A stretch of 64,000 nt of DNA from Luzula sylvatica (Eukaryota > Streptophyta > Magnoliopsida > Poales > Juncaceae). This document shows, piece after piece, positions 49,244 through 60,029 of this stretch. How positions within the stretch are numbered: the first letter of the stretch is position 1; every line of letters begins with the position of its first letter. The stretch is from NCBI GenBank assembly GCA_946800325.1, contig OX326960.1, positions 55,636,855 through 55,700,854 on the forward strand, read 5' to 3'. Made by a program: the position numbers and the translations under genes. The notes beneath the pieces were generated by a model. The model was not told where the DNA came from and did no database searches. It saw only the letters and a program-made list of their open reading frames with translations.

Positions 49244-50783
49244 AACTCCCCCTTTTGATTAATTTCAAAACACTGCCGGTTTGGAGAGTTTCAACATTTC
49301 GTTGAGAACTTTCCGTACGATCGTTTCTCCCCCATTTTGAAATAGATCAAAAGTGAAGGAAATACAGTTTCAGGATCAACCGTAAAAGTGTACACAAGGA
49401 TAAACGAATGTAGTCGTACATTCGTAGCCATATCTTTCAGTAGGAAAATCCGATTTGAATGGTTCAAATTGGGTAAGATAGATAATTAGATTATCTATAA
49501 CCTTCATGTAGAAATATATTTCATATGAACGAAGTATAAGTGTCGTTTCTGTGAAATACCGAAAGGGTGCAACAGTATGACATACAGTTAGTAAAAGAGT
49601 CATAACTTTTGCATACGAACTCCAATTGGGCTGGGACAAATTGGGTCGTGTATATAATGAGATTATCTACAACTTTCGTGTTGGTTGATTTTCTGTCAGA
49701 GAAATTTATCAATTTCGTCTGGACAGAATACTGACCAGGTTCATGCAGTTTTCTGTGTGAGAGGGTGTATATTGGATATACATGCCTTTTGGCTAATTCT
49801 GATCCTATTATATATAAATAGGATTTTCTCTCTCATCTTAACAAAGCAATTCATTCAGAATTATCCAGAAAATTGTGAGACAAATTTCTAGAGAGTGAAA
49901 AGGTGTAAAAGAGAGAAACCGTGAAAAGGTGTTTTACGGTTTAGAGAATCAATTCGATTAAGCAAGTTCACCGGTACATCGTCTAGGCAGGTGCATCCGT
50001 GACCGACGTCTTGTGATTCAAGGTGGATACACGTAGAGGAGCAACAACTGAGGCTCTCACGATTGTGATCGATTCGGACGAGTAGATTGAGTCGGAGACG
50101 AAATCAAGCGAATCGGCGAAGTCAACGAGCGGTGAAAGACGCGTGGTGTGGGACGCGCGTATTGTCACCAACGTGACAGGAGAAAGAAGGCAGCGATCAA
50201 CCCTTCGTGTGCAATCAATTTTGCACCGGTAAAGATCTAACCTTCTATTTGCATCGTACCCTCGAAGTCGTGGCGTGATCTCGGGAATCGGGGAACCGGA
50301 CCGGGCCTACATATCCGCTGCGCGGGCCCGGGGCTGGGGATATTCCCCGACAAAAAGGGCCAAGGAGACTTCCGATATGGAAGGCTCCCCCTAAATACGA
50401 GCTCCCCCTAAATAAATGAATATTATGAATGTATGGGCTCGTAAGCAAATCACATATTTTTTGCAAGTAGGTTAGTGATGTGAGTGCGTTCGGAACGAAT
50501 AGTATGGTTCGTTCGAACGCACTTGGTTCTGTGATGCTAACAATAACTGGTCTGAAATTTATGTTCCTAGAACCACCACAAAATATGAAAAATATCAGAT
50601 TACTACAATAAAAATGTTCCAAATTCATGACAACATAACCACACATTATCCTAAATATTCAAGTCACAACATTAACTTAATCTCTCAATTACTCACGGAC
50701 AAACCACAGCAATCAAAATAACAAAACACACAACAAAAAAAATACTCCTACGATCACATCACATCCCTAGATAGACGTTTGCC
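49244..50783 (-). mobile_element. 3-prime untranslated interior of the nested LTR element
   Basis: Purine-rich tracts (AAAAGGGGGAG, AAATGGGGGAG and two TTTAGGGGGAG on the minus strand) are scattered from the LTR to about 50410. The solo LTR at 49354-50352 interrupts it. Two palindromes (GTGCGTTCGGAACGAAT, GGTTCGTTCGAACGCAC) lie at 50485-50525. No ORF. Confidence 0.8.
49349..50357 (+). mobile_element. Solo LTR of Copia family A with 5-bp target duplication
   Basis: LTR 49354-50352 (999 bp, TGAAGGAAAT to ATTCCCCGACA), flanked by AAAAG at 49349-49353 and 50353-50357. It is nearly identical to 12083-13081. The paralogous stretch at 56850-56942 shows the site without the insertion (AAAAG at 56901-56905). 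The interior was lost by LTR-LTR recombination. Confidence 0.98.
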
Positions 50784-52187
50784 CTATTCGTAAGGACCGG
50801 GGTGAGAGTTCGGATCAGCCACGAAGAAGGTATCGGTGTTGAATGGTCCCGAGTTGGACCCCGACGGATGGTCAGTGGGAGGAGGCGGATTTCGCTCACG
50901 AGGATCCTGGTACGGCCCAAATCGGTTTCCAAGGTGGACATAGAGGTCGGCAAATTTTTGATTCACGTTTTCGAGAACTCGTGCTTCCGATGCACGCAAA
51001 TCTTCCCGAACCGAGTCCCGAATCATCTGTCCATTTCTCACCGCTCGCTCATCCATTTCCTCAAACAGCGTATGTATGTACGCGTATCTCCTTGCATCCC
51101 GGTCCTCTTGAGCATTAGAGCTTTCAGCATGCTCCTTCTTCTTTCGCTTACGGCTCGGCTGGTCCGTGTCATGTTCATCACCTTGCTCGGTATAGGTGGG
51201 ATCGGCGTTGTCCTCCTCCTCGGAGTGGGTATCACCTTCTGCCCAGCGGGTTGGATTGCGAGGAAGATGGAACGACTTTTCATCCTTCTTTGAGTCAATT
51301 ATCCATCCTTGGACGTTTTTCGAGTATCGGTATCCAAGCCGTATGAGATTTTCTTTCGACGCCAGATTGATAGGTGACTCGGGTCGAAAATCCCACTCTT
51401 GCACCGGGATTGTGAATCCTTGAATTTCCAACATATGGGCAATCAACGTGCCATATGGAAGGGAGGCAATTTTCTGACTCATGATGCTTTCCATGTGGCT
51501 CAGAATCAGATGTGGGACATGAATGGGTAGTTGATCCGGGTACCACATGCGATACAAAAGCATCACATTCCTATTTTCAAGATTTGCCTTTAATTTAGCA
51601 ACAGGAGTGAGAATATTGTTACCAATTTCCCAAACGAATTTCTCGGGTGCGGCAAAGTGAGAGGCCGAGTCGGGTGATTTGTAATTGTTAGTTATAACTT
51701 TCTTCATGGGTTCGATGACCTCTGGTTCGAGTCTCCCCTTACAGGCGTTGTAGACCTTTTCTCCGTCGTCCTTGAGTTCTAGAAGGTTGCACAAGTTGCG
51801 AATTGAAATCTCAATGTCCTCACCAAGAATGTATGAGGTTACCTTCTCTTCGTCATGGTCGAATACGGCGTTGGCGTAAAATAGCCATGTGATGACGTCG
51901 TAAGATTGGCGATTGAGACACCCGAGGTTTGCAAATCCCCATCTTCGCTCGATTCCCTCAACAATGTCATACAGATGAGGGATGTTAGGAGGAAACTCAT
52001 AGTAGAAGCACTTGGCAATGACTTTCTTGGAGACTATTTCCTTAAACCGGATTCCTGCCTCTGGATTACGGAAGAGGTGGTCATTTTGAGGGTTGTCGAA
52101 ATTGTAGGTCTCTTGAAGACGCTCGCTGCGACTAGCTTTAGTGGCTGCCACTTTCTTCTTGCCTTTCACTCTTGATGAGGATGCCAT
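50784..52187 (-). CDS. Putative plant transposon protein in an LTR element (467 aa)
   Basis: The ATG chosen is at 52187 (MASSSRVKGKKKVAATKASR). The frame is open upstream to 52538, but that part contains palindromic leader sequence and is unlikely to be coding. The basic N terminus (KGKKK) could target the nucleus or bind nucleic acid. Residues about 30-300 are the plant-transposon domain shared with 447-1403: HLFRNPEAG, WLFYANAVFD, SYILGEDIEIS, HVPHLILSHMESIMS, LPYG and GWIID. A charged C-terminal part follows (EGDTHSEEEDNADPTYTE, SRKRKKKEHAESS), then a coiled-coil-like segment and a Pro/Asn-rich tail to the TAG at 50784-50786. It is intact whereas the gag of the same element is broken. Function unknown; expressed as a separate 3-prime ORF if at all. 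Confidence 0.75.
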   Translation of the reverse strand: MASSSRVKGKKKVAATKASRSERLQETYNFDNPQNDHLFRNPEAGIRFKEIVSKKVIAKCFYYEFPPNIPHLYDIVEGIERRWGFANLGCLNRQSYDVITWLFYANAVFDHDEEKVTSYILGEDIEISIRNLCNLLELKDDGEKVYNACKGRLEPEVIEPMKKVITNNYKSPDSASHFAAPEKFVWEIGNNILTPVAKLKANLENRNVMLLYRMWYPDQLPIHVPHLILSHMESIMSQKIASLPYGTLIAHMLEIQGFTIPVQEWDFRPESPINLASKENLIRLGYRYSKNVQGWIIDSKKDEKSFHLPRNPTRWAEGDTHSEEEDNADPTYTEQGDEHDTDQPSRKRKKKEHAESSNAQEDRDARRYAYIHTLFEEMDERAVRNGQMIRDSVREDLRASEARVLENVNQKFADLYVHLGNRFGPYQDPRERNPPPPTDHPSGSNSGPFNTDTFFVADPNSHPGPYE

Positions 52188-52379
52188 TCGAAATTGTGAA
52201 ATTTGGGAAAGATGGGTCTTGAAGAGAAGAGAGATTTGGTAAAGAAAGGTTTGGAGATCTGAATAGAGAGAGAGAGATGAAGAGCAATTTATGTGAATCA
52301 AAAGGTGTCTCTTCAAATCTTTGAGTTGGAAGAGGAAGAATCGCATGTATTGAATAGGTCGGTTGCATGCAGATGGAGA

Positions 52380-53060
52380 GTAAAGACGATGAGTTCGTTC
52401 GAACGGAGCTATATGTGCGTTCGAACGTACATGAATCTGAGAAAAGGCGCGATTATTTAGGTTTAAGTTGCATGTGTATGTGGACAACATTCGTTGAGTT
52501 CGTTCAGAATGAACATATTTGTACGTTCGAACGCACATGGAACTGATTGAAAACTAAAAGGGTGCGAAGAAAAAGGGTTTAAGCCTTATGACTAGGTCGG
52601 TTTAATGAATGAGGCATGTGCGTTCGAACGGTACCTTTGTTCGTTGTAACGCACTTGAAGCTGTTTGAGAAGACAAAAAGACGCAATGAAGGGGATTCAC
52701 TGAATGAGATGAGTGCGTTCGAACATATATTAAGTGCGTTCGAACTCACTGTATATCCTAAATCCAAAGTTAGGTCCTTGGCGCGTACTTTTGATCTTTG
52801 AAATTTTGAATATCCAATCACAGGTTCTCATCCTTTTAAGTTCGTTAGAACGAACAATTTGTTCGTTCTGAAATAGTGATTACCTTTCTACTAAGGATCC
52901 TTGATTACATTTGTTCGTTCTGAACGAATAGTCTGTTCGTTTGAACGCACATGGCACTGTGATGCGGCCACTAATTTGAGGTTGATGAGGATACTTATGT
53001 TTCACATGTTCGTTCTGAACGAACAATAAGTTCGGTCTAACTGACTATATACTGTGATGT
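52380..53060. repeat. Internal palindrome cluster between gag and the 3-prime ORF
   Basis: About fourteen palindromes or half palindromes of the LTR type, for example GAGTTCGTTCGAACGGAG, TGTGCGTTCGAACGTACA, TTGTTCGTTCTGAACGAATA and AGTTCGTTAGAACGAACA. No credible coding sequence. It would be the leader of a subgenomic transcript for the ORF at 52187. Confidence 0.9.
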
Positions 53061-53179
53061 GATCACTAAATCGACTCTATACGGGATTAAGATAGTATAT
53101 TACGCTACATTTACTACACTCCCCCTCAATATTTGGCTTATGGTATGGTAAATGAGGGAGTATATTTTCACATTGAGGC

Positions 53180-55478
53180 TTAAGCCCTAGGGGGTCCAAC
53201 ACCGTATGAGGTAGAGGGACCCATCGTGTGACGATCTTTGCGCATCCAAACGACATTTGATGTCAATTTTGGATTGCGAAGATCACAATTTGACGAGATA
53301 TGACCACTTTTGCAACAATAATTACAAACGGCCACGGTTGGCTTATCTGTGGTTGTGGAACTCTTCACAAAATAGTTAGAGAGTTGATTTGAGTCGCTTC
53401 TCTGGGGAATTATCGATTTTGGCATTTGATGAAATTTAGTTGATGGAAATTCATTTGATTTAAATTGTTTCGATTTAACTTGTTTTGGTTGAAAATATTT
53501 TTGTGTGTTGGTGTAGTGTTTGGGAGCCCCTTTTTGATACGAAGCCTCGGTGTAGTTTGTCACTTCATAGAAGTAACCATTTGGTCCCCGTTTGAATAAG
53601 CAATCGGTTCTTCCCAAATTGTCATGTCTAGGATGTGAATTTTGTGTGAAATGATTATTCCTATAATTATGGTTAGTACGTTTAGGTTGTTCCTTTTTCA
53701 CATTCTTACCCTTGTTGTAATCATGGTACATAAACGCATTTCCATGACTACTAACTCGATTGTTCTCCCATTTTGATTTTTGATTTTTGGAGTTGGAAGA
53801 ATCGGGTTTATTACCGTTATTCTTCTTATATCCTAAACCGGATTTGTCATTGGGCTTTTGTCCCATGAATGACGATTTCAAAATTTCATACAATGATGGA
53901 GAACTTGATGCAATAGATGCACAAGCCTTCTTCAAGGAATCATTTTCAATTTTATAGTTTAGAAGTTCGACTTTTAGATGTGAAATCTCGCCTTTTAAGG
54001 CTTGACACTCACATTTTGAAAATCCTTTAAATTCATTTATTTGAGATTTAAATGCCAAAATTGATAGTTCAAGAGAAACTACCTTATCCTTGAGAGCTTG
54101 TGTTGAACTCTCAAGTTCTCTCTCATATTGTTGAGAGTCCCCGTCATCCCTCAGGAATTCGTCACATGACTCAAGTTCTCATGATTTTGATCATGTGTCG
54201 GTTTTGGAGTGGGCGTAGACGTTTCGACACTTATGACCACGGGAGTGCGAGACATTGGAGTTGGACCTCGTTCAATTCGTAGACTTTGAATTGCTGCTTC
54301 CACAGCGCTCATCGATGGAGGGTCGATTCTTACCATAAGTGCTAGATTAGCGGTGTGTCGGTTTGATGGACCATCAGATTCGGATGATGAACTTGATCCA
54401 TCCGTTTCGCCCCACCTACAATCAATATTTGTTTTATAAGCCTTTTTCTTTTTATATTCCTTACCTTTATATTTTTGGTTATCTTCTCGGCCTTTGTCCT
54501 CGTATCTCCTTTCGTGTCGAGGTTCTAGCCTTTCCCGATCTTTTCGGTCATCATCCTTTTTGAACCAACGGGAATTTTCGGGGTGAAGTGTCCAACATGA
54601 CTCCATCATGTGTCCACCTTTCTTGCACCAAAAGCAATGGGGCTTTAACCCTTTTCTTTCCGATTCTCGTTGAATCGTTTTTCATCTCTTTGCCACTCTA
54701 GTAGTCGTAGGGTTAGATCGTCTATCTCATTGTCCTCATTGCTCGAGTTTACGGCGGGCAAAGCTACTGCTTTGGATTGAGAGGTAGATGGAGCGATTCC
54801 ATACTCCTCATCTAGTTGCTTGAGGCGAATCTCGAAATTTCGGAATTGACTTATCAATTCTTCGGGGGTGAGATCTTGTGATGCAATTGCCGTACCTAAA
54901 GCTACACGTAAAGATTCCCAACTACGGGGCATGGCTTGAAGTAATCATGCAATAATTCGATCATCAGTGAGAGGTGCATGCTGGGTGGCACATCGGGTTT
55001 TAAGTACATTAATTTTTGCCCAAATTATATCAACGGACTCTCCCTCAATCATTCGGAGATTGTTGAATTCTTGTTCGAGTCCGATGATATTTGTTCTCCT
55101 CATTTGAGATGTACCCTCGTATCTCTCATTGAGCATACGCCACATTTCATATGAGGTTTCGCAATGGTCAACTAGAGATCCGATAGAACTAATCACATTA
55201 TTGAGTATCAAGTTTTGAGCGTATATATCATTAGTTCTATCTTCTCTAGTTTGAGCAGGGTAGGTTATGTTACCGGCATCGTCAACATCTTGGACTGAGA
55301 CGAAGCCTCGTAACACTACCTTGTCAAGCCCTTGGAGAGCGAATGCATTCAACATGCATTTCTTCCAAGAACTCCAATTGGTTCCATCTAACTCACGTGA
55401 GTTTGAGATGTTCGATTTCAGGATGGTATTTATTGGATTAGATGATGAAGGTTGTACAACTGGGTTAAGTTCGGCCAT
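53180..55478 (-). pseudogene. Copia/Sirevirus-like gag with three lesions; no pol
   Basis: The frame starts at 55478 (MAELNPVVQPSSSNP). Parts in order: a gag core with LDGTNWSSWKKCMLNAFALQ and YEMWRMLNERYEGTSQMRR; DDRIIA followed by an in-frame TGA (54942-54944) where the match continues LLQAMPRSWESL; an acidic linker; a frameshift near 54648-54662; a CCHC zinc knuckle (CFWCKKGGHMMESC); a charged linker; a second frameshift near 54140-54160; a coiled coil (ELESSTQALKDKVVSLELS); and a second CCHC knuckle (CNYCCKSGHISSNC) near the end at 53180. Two knuckles and a coiled coil recall Sirevirus gags. No protease, integrase, reverse transcriptase or RNase H follows. Confidence 0.85.
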
Positions 55479-55532
55479 TTAGATCGTTAAGTACAAGTGA
55501 TCCCTAATATTCCAAGAGATGGTCTGTACCTT

Positions 55533-55544
55533 GCTCTGATACCA
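55533..55544 (-). other. Primer-binding site of the nested LTR element
   Basis: Minus strand TGGTATCAGAGC, two bases inside the LTR end CCAACA; initiator tRNA-Met type. Confidence 0.95.
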
Positions 55545-55546
55545 AT

Positions 55547-56795
55547 TGTTGGTTAAGTCTAACATAGAAGGGGGTATTTCAGGTAATTTACCGTACAATT
55601 ACTTTATCTATTCACCCAACTTACTATGCGGAATGAATAATTTAGATGATATAGATGATACCGTAAAAACACTTGAACACAAGATGTTTTTTAACGAAGT
55701 TCGGTAGGTGGTTGCTATGTAGCCTTAACTCACCCTTTACTCGCTTAATTGACCGATTCAATTAAGTTGCGAGTACCTACGTCTCCGGGAATGCCTTGCG
55801 CCTCTTTTTGGCTTTTCGATTGAATTCCAACTCACTCGAGTACAAGGTTTTGCCTAGATCGATTTACACGCTTCTATCGATCTATAGCTTAGGCTCTTTA
55901 CAAGTTGTTGCACTAGCCTATTACAAATTTTCTCTAATCGAACTACAACGTGATCGGTCACGTGAGTGGGAAACGATTAGTGGAGAATATCGAAAGTAGA
56001 TCAAAGATCTAAAGAGGGGTTTCTCAAGCTATCAATGGATATAGATAATCACAGCTTTAGGTTTTCTCTCTTTTGTTTTGAATGTATGAAAGTGAAGAGT
56101 TGAGAGAGAAAGGTCCTTCAAGGATTCTATTTATACTCTCTATAGAAATCCTTCAGAAAACCGTAAGTCCGTTCAGAACGCACAATGTTCGTTCTGAACG
56201 CACTTGTAGTTTATACTAGCCGTTTCAAAATAACGTGCAAGTACATATGTTAGTTCGTTTGAACGAACAAAGTCCGTTCAGAACGAACTCACTTATATAT
56301 TGATTTTGTTGTTCACAGTGATGATAGTCCGTTCAACGCACTTAAATTGTGAGTGAACGGATTTTAAGTGTCCGTTCGAACGTACATGTTGGTTCGTTCG
56401 AACGTACACAATCCTGTGACACAAGTGGTTTAATCAAGCTATGATATTTTGATATGTGGTAAGTCCGTTCTGAACGGACTTGGAGTTCGTTCAGAACGCA
56501 CTTCTTGCTTGATTGAACTCTTTGTTATTTGAACATGATTTTATTTGAGATCTACTTGGTTTTTCCCTAAGGTTTATTTGTGGCGAATCCCACTCACGGA
56601 AGGCTTCGACATCTTGATTTTTGATATGCTTCAAGGGCCTTCCTTCTAATCTTCTTTTAGTTGTGCTTCTTTTGACTTCGAGATTCTTCGTCATCTTCAT
56701 GTCGTACCTGTGTTATCCTGCACATTTTCTCGATGCAAACATTAGTAATGACAGTGTTTTGAAATAATCAAATCATTGGGAAATTTGAACCAACA
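55547..56795 (-). mobile_element. LTR of the nested element (5-prime copy), 1249 bp
   Basis: Nearly identical to 47995-49243, with only about ten differences noticed by eye, so the insertion is young. Unusually, the sequence outside it (56796-56942) is again element interior with a polypurine tract. Confidence 0.95.
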
Positions 56796-56942
56796 AACTC
56801 CCCCTTTTGATTAATTTCAAAACACTGTCGGTTTGGAGAGTTTCAACATTTCGTTGAGAACTTTCCGTACGATCGTTTCTCCCCCATTTTGAAATAGATC
56901 AAAAGGGCCAAGGAGACTTCCGATATGGAAGGCTCCCCCTAA
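56796..56942 (-). mobile_element. Extra 3-prime interior piece outside the 5-prime LTR
   Basis: Matches 49244-49348 plus 50358-50393 (the solo LTR excluded). It ends at CTCCCCCTAA where Copia family B interior begins. It shows that the LTR at 55547-56795 is also the 3-prime LTR of a second, truncated copy. Confidence 0.95.
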
Positions 56943-57242
56943 CCGCTATTCGAGATAGGCACAATGATCACAATCATTTTTCGTTTTAACATGGGTAGCC
57001 ATGATGGAGTGACTAGATCCTGCTCATGGGCTTGTAGTGCCATGGAAATGGCCTACTGCCATCGTTAAACGAACCTACACGGTCACACAACGAGTCGTAC
57101 TATGTCGGACTTGATTGCAAGTTTTTGCACATTGGATGTGCATGGCTTTAGCGTATTTGATACGCGGGCCAGATTCTCTGATATAGTGTATATGTGATAT
57201 ACATGAGTACCTTTTAGGTAAATCTGAAACTGAGTGGGAGAC
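56943..57242 (+). mobile_element. 3-prime interior of Copia family B with polypurine tract
   Basis: Reverse complement of 16107-16405. It ends in GAGTGGGAGAC directly before the LTR. Confidence 0.9.
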
Positions 57243-58335
57243 TGAAGGAAATACAGTTTTGGATCATCGCTAAAATGGTACGTAGGACAAACGAACGTAC
57301 GCGTTCGTGGGCATACGAAACAGATTAGTAAAACTGGTATAACTTTCAGTAGGAAACTCAGATTTGAATGGTTCAAATTGGGTTAATTAGATAATGAGAT
57401 TATCTAGAACTTTCATGTTGTAATATAATTCATTTGAGCGACGTATCAGTATCGTTCTAATGAAATACCGAAAGGGTGCGACAGTTTGACATACAGTCAG
57501 TAAAACGGCCGTAACTTTCGGGTCCGAACTCCAATTGGGCTGGGCCAAATTGGGTTGGAAAGATAATTAGATTATCTACAACTTTCGTAAATGTTCAAAG
57601 TCGGTTGGAACGATTTAATATTTTCGTTCTGACAGATTACTGAAAAGGTGTATGCAGTTTTCTGTTTGAAAATGTGTATAGAAGATATACATACCTTTTG
57701 GCCCATCCTTATCCTATGGAGTATATATAGGATGTTTCTCTCTCTCTCATCAGTCCAACCAGTTGAATAATTAGATTAGTTCAACCAGAAAATTAATGGA
57801 GTTAATTTAGAATTAATCCAGAAATTAAGAGACTCTAATCACTTGATGAAAGAGTGCGAAGAGATTGAGAGAGAAGGAGAAAAGAGTTTTCTCCGTCTAG
57901 AGAATCGAAACGCAATCATGCAAGTTCGCCGGTGCATCGTCTAGGCAGATGCATCCGCGACCGAGGTGCTACGATTCACGGTGGATACGGGTAGAGGAGC
58001 GACACATGTGGCTCTTCGTTGTGATCAAACCGGAGAAGTAATCGAGTAACGGGCTGTGGAATCATGCGGGCATGGAACGCACGAAGACAACCCGAGGCGT
58101 GTCGAAACGGTGGGAGATGTGCGGTATGGGACGTACGGGCTAGTCACCAACGTGACACCGAAGGAAATAGAAAGCGGCGATCAACCCTTCGTGTGCCATC
58201 AATTTGGCACTGGTATGAATCTGTCCTTCTATTCGCATCGTACCCTCGAAGTCGTGGCGTGATCTCGGAAATCGGAGAATCGAACCGGGCCTACATATCC
58301 GCTGCGCGGGCCCGGGGTCGAGGATATTCCCTACA
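57243..58335 (+). mobile_element. 3-prime LTR of Copia family B, 1093 bp
   Basis: TGAAGGAAATACAG to ATATTCCCTACA. It is followed by TTACG, the duplicate of 45574-45578. Open frames in it mirror those in 15001-16106 and are not genes. Confidence 0.95.
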
Positions 58336-58340
58336 TTACG

Positions 58341-58384
58341 ATGACACATCAAGAGGTGTGGGGGAGAGTTGGGGGAAGTGCATC
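58341..58384. mobile_element. Right end of the outermost TIR element
   Basis: GACACATCAAGAGGTGTGGG followed by GGAGAGTTGGGGGAAGTG is the inverse of the left end at 45391. Confidence 0.65.
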
Positions 58385-58504
58385 ACTGCCCATATTTTTA
58401 AGGTCTTTATTTATTGTTGTTTATTTTATTATTATCTGATGCTAGTATCATATTAAAATTATATAAACACAACATGTAGTGATTTTTGTTTTGTTTTTGA
58501 AATT

Positions 58505-59005
58505 AGCACATTTAAAAAAATATTTATGAATTTTTTTAAAACTAATAAAATCACTAAAAAAAATTAATTTAATATATATGTACAAATAAGGGTATTTTGG
58601 TCAAAAAAATTTAACACCATCAATGGTTAGTTTTAACCCCTATAGGGAATTTTTTGAAAATAAAATTTTGATAGAGGAGATTTTTTGGAGTTTCCAAAAA
58701 TATAGGGTATTTTTTGAAAAATTTCCAAAGAGAAATTATTGATAGTTTTTAATATTTTTAAGGAAATTTTCAAAAAGACCCTACTTTTTTTGAAATAAAA
58801 AAAAAAACTATCTCTTTGGATATTCTGAAAAACCCCTAAAAACAAAGTTTCATTTTCAAAAAAACTCCTATAGGGGTTAAATTTAACATTTGATGGTGTT
58901 AAATTTTTCTTGGACAAAAATACCCTTTCTATTTCATATTTAATTGTACAAAGTTATTTTTGTATTAATTTTAAAAATCGTCATAAATATTTTTTAAAAT
59001 ATACT
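58505..59005. mobile_element. Foldback MITE with long arms
   Basis: The arms pair over roughly 160 bp: AAATATTTATGAATTTTTTT and AGGGTATTTTGGTCAAAAAA on the left against their inverses near 58985 and 58925, and TTTAACACCATCAA against TTGATGGTGTTAAA. Related short piece at 43706-44292. No ORF. Confidence 0.7.
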
Positions 59006-60029
59006 AACTAAAAAAAGTTTATTTAATATTTAATATTAATAAAAATATAATTTTTTTTAATATATACTAATTACAAAAATTAAAATATTTGCTTTATTAT
59101 ATATATTTTCATGAAAAAATAATATTAAATTTAAAAACAAGAGAGAAGCTAAAATACTCAAATGATGTTGAATAAACCTCGGTTTCGATGAAATTTTAAA
59201 AAAATAACGTCAGTTTATTTAATTTGTAAAAATAAATCGTCACTTATTTGAGAAAAATGATTTTTTTTAATAGTACGTAGTCGTGTGAAAATAACGAAAA
59301 AAAAAACCATTTTCATCATGTGGCGAAACTATAGGGACTTTCGCTCCACAATAAATGAACGTACATATATTTTCGTCATTGAATATGACGAACATGTTTT
59401 TTTCTTATTTTCATACCAATATTTTTTTTTATCAACTGACGTTGTTTTCGTAAATTTCAACATAACCGAGTTTATACATATTAAATTCGAAATTATTAGC
59501 TGGAGTTTATACTTTCGTTTCATCCAATGAGAACACACAATGTCAACATGTTAATGTGACGGGGTGTATAGACTTATTTCATTTAAATAATATTTTTCTC
59601 ATTGGCACCATTTGTCCTGAAATATCGAATATCTCCCCTAACCCCACCAAGTAAGTAAACTCTCCACGTCAGAATCCAAAAAAATTCGTACAAGTTTAAT
59701 CATACTTTTTTATTGCCAAAAAATGGGAATAATGGCCGAAATAGTTATAACATTATTGTTCTACAGTATATGCACGATATATCATCTCTTATTTAGTGTT
59801 CTCAATAATTACTGGATAACGTTATTGTAAGAACTAACATGACTAAATTAAGAACGATTTTAATTTTTTTTTATCAAATAACATATACCTCTTATTTATA
59901 ATGATTGATATTTATTCTATTTATATCTTTCGTAATTAATGCAAAATTATTTTTTTTAATATTATGAAAGAACAAAATATAATCAATATATATTAATTTT
60001 CATATTTAAATATATATGACATGTTATGT
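59006..60029. other. AT-rich intergenic DNA
   Basis: No gene. 59160-59400 contains several GACGAA/TTCGTC half motifs, reminiscent of the core at 34730-34880, but no clear borders. Confidence 0.45.

Larger units (their letters stand above)
45574..58340 (+). mobile_element. Copia element (family B) with nested insertions; TSD TTACG
   Basis: The ends are LTR pieces of one family in plus orientation: a truncated 5-prime LTR from 45579 and a complete 3-prime LTR ending at 58335. Identical 5-bp repeats TTACG at 45574-45578 and 58336-58340 mark one insertion event. Between them are leader, gag, the GAG-pre-integrase and integrase start (to 47994), then the nested LTR element (47995-56942), then the last 300 bp of the interior and the polypurine tract (56943-57242). 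Protease is degenerate and the rest of integrase, reverse transcriptase and RNase H are missing. Confidence 0.9.

Noticed and set aside
49376..50171. Open frames in the solo LTR that also occur in 12264-13059
   Set aside because: Shared because the two LTR copies are nearly identical; no coding features and LTR position.
52188..52538. N-terminal extension of the 467-residue ORF to a 584-residue protein
   Set aside because: The extension translates palindrome-rich leader sequence; the homologue at 447-1403 starts near the later Met.
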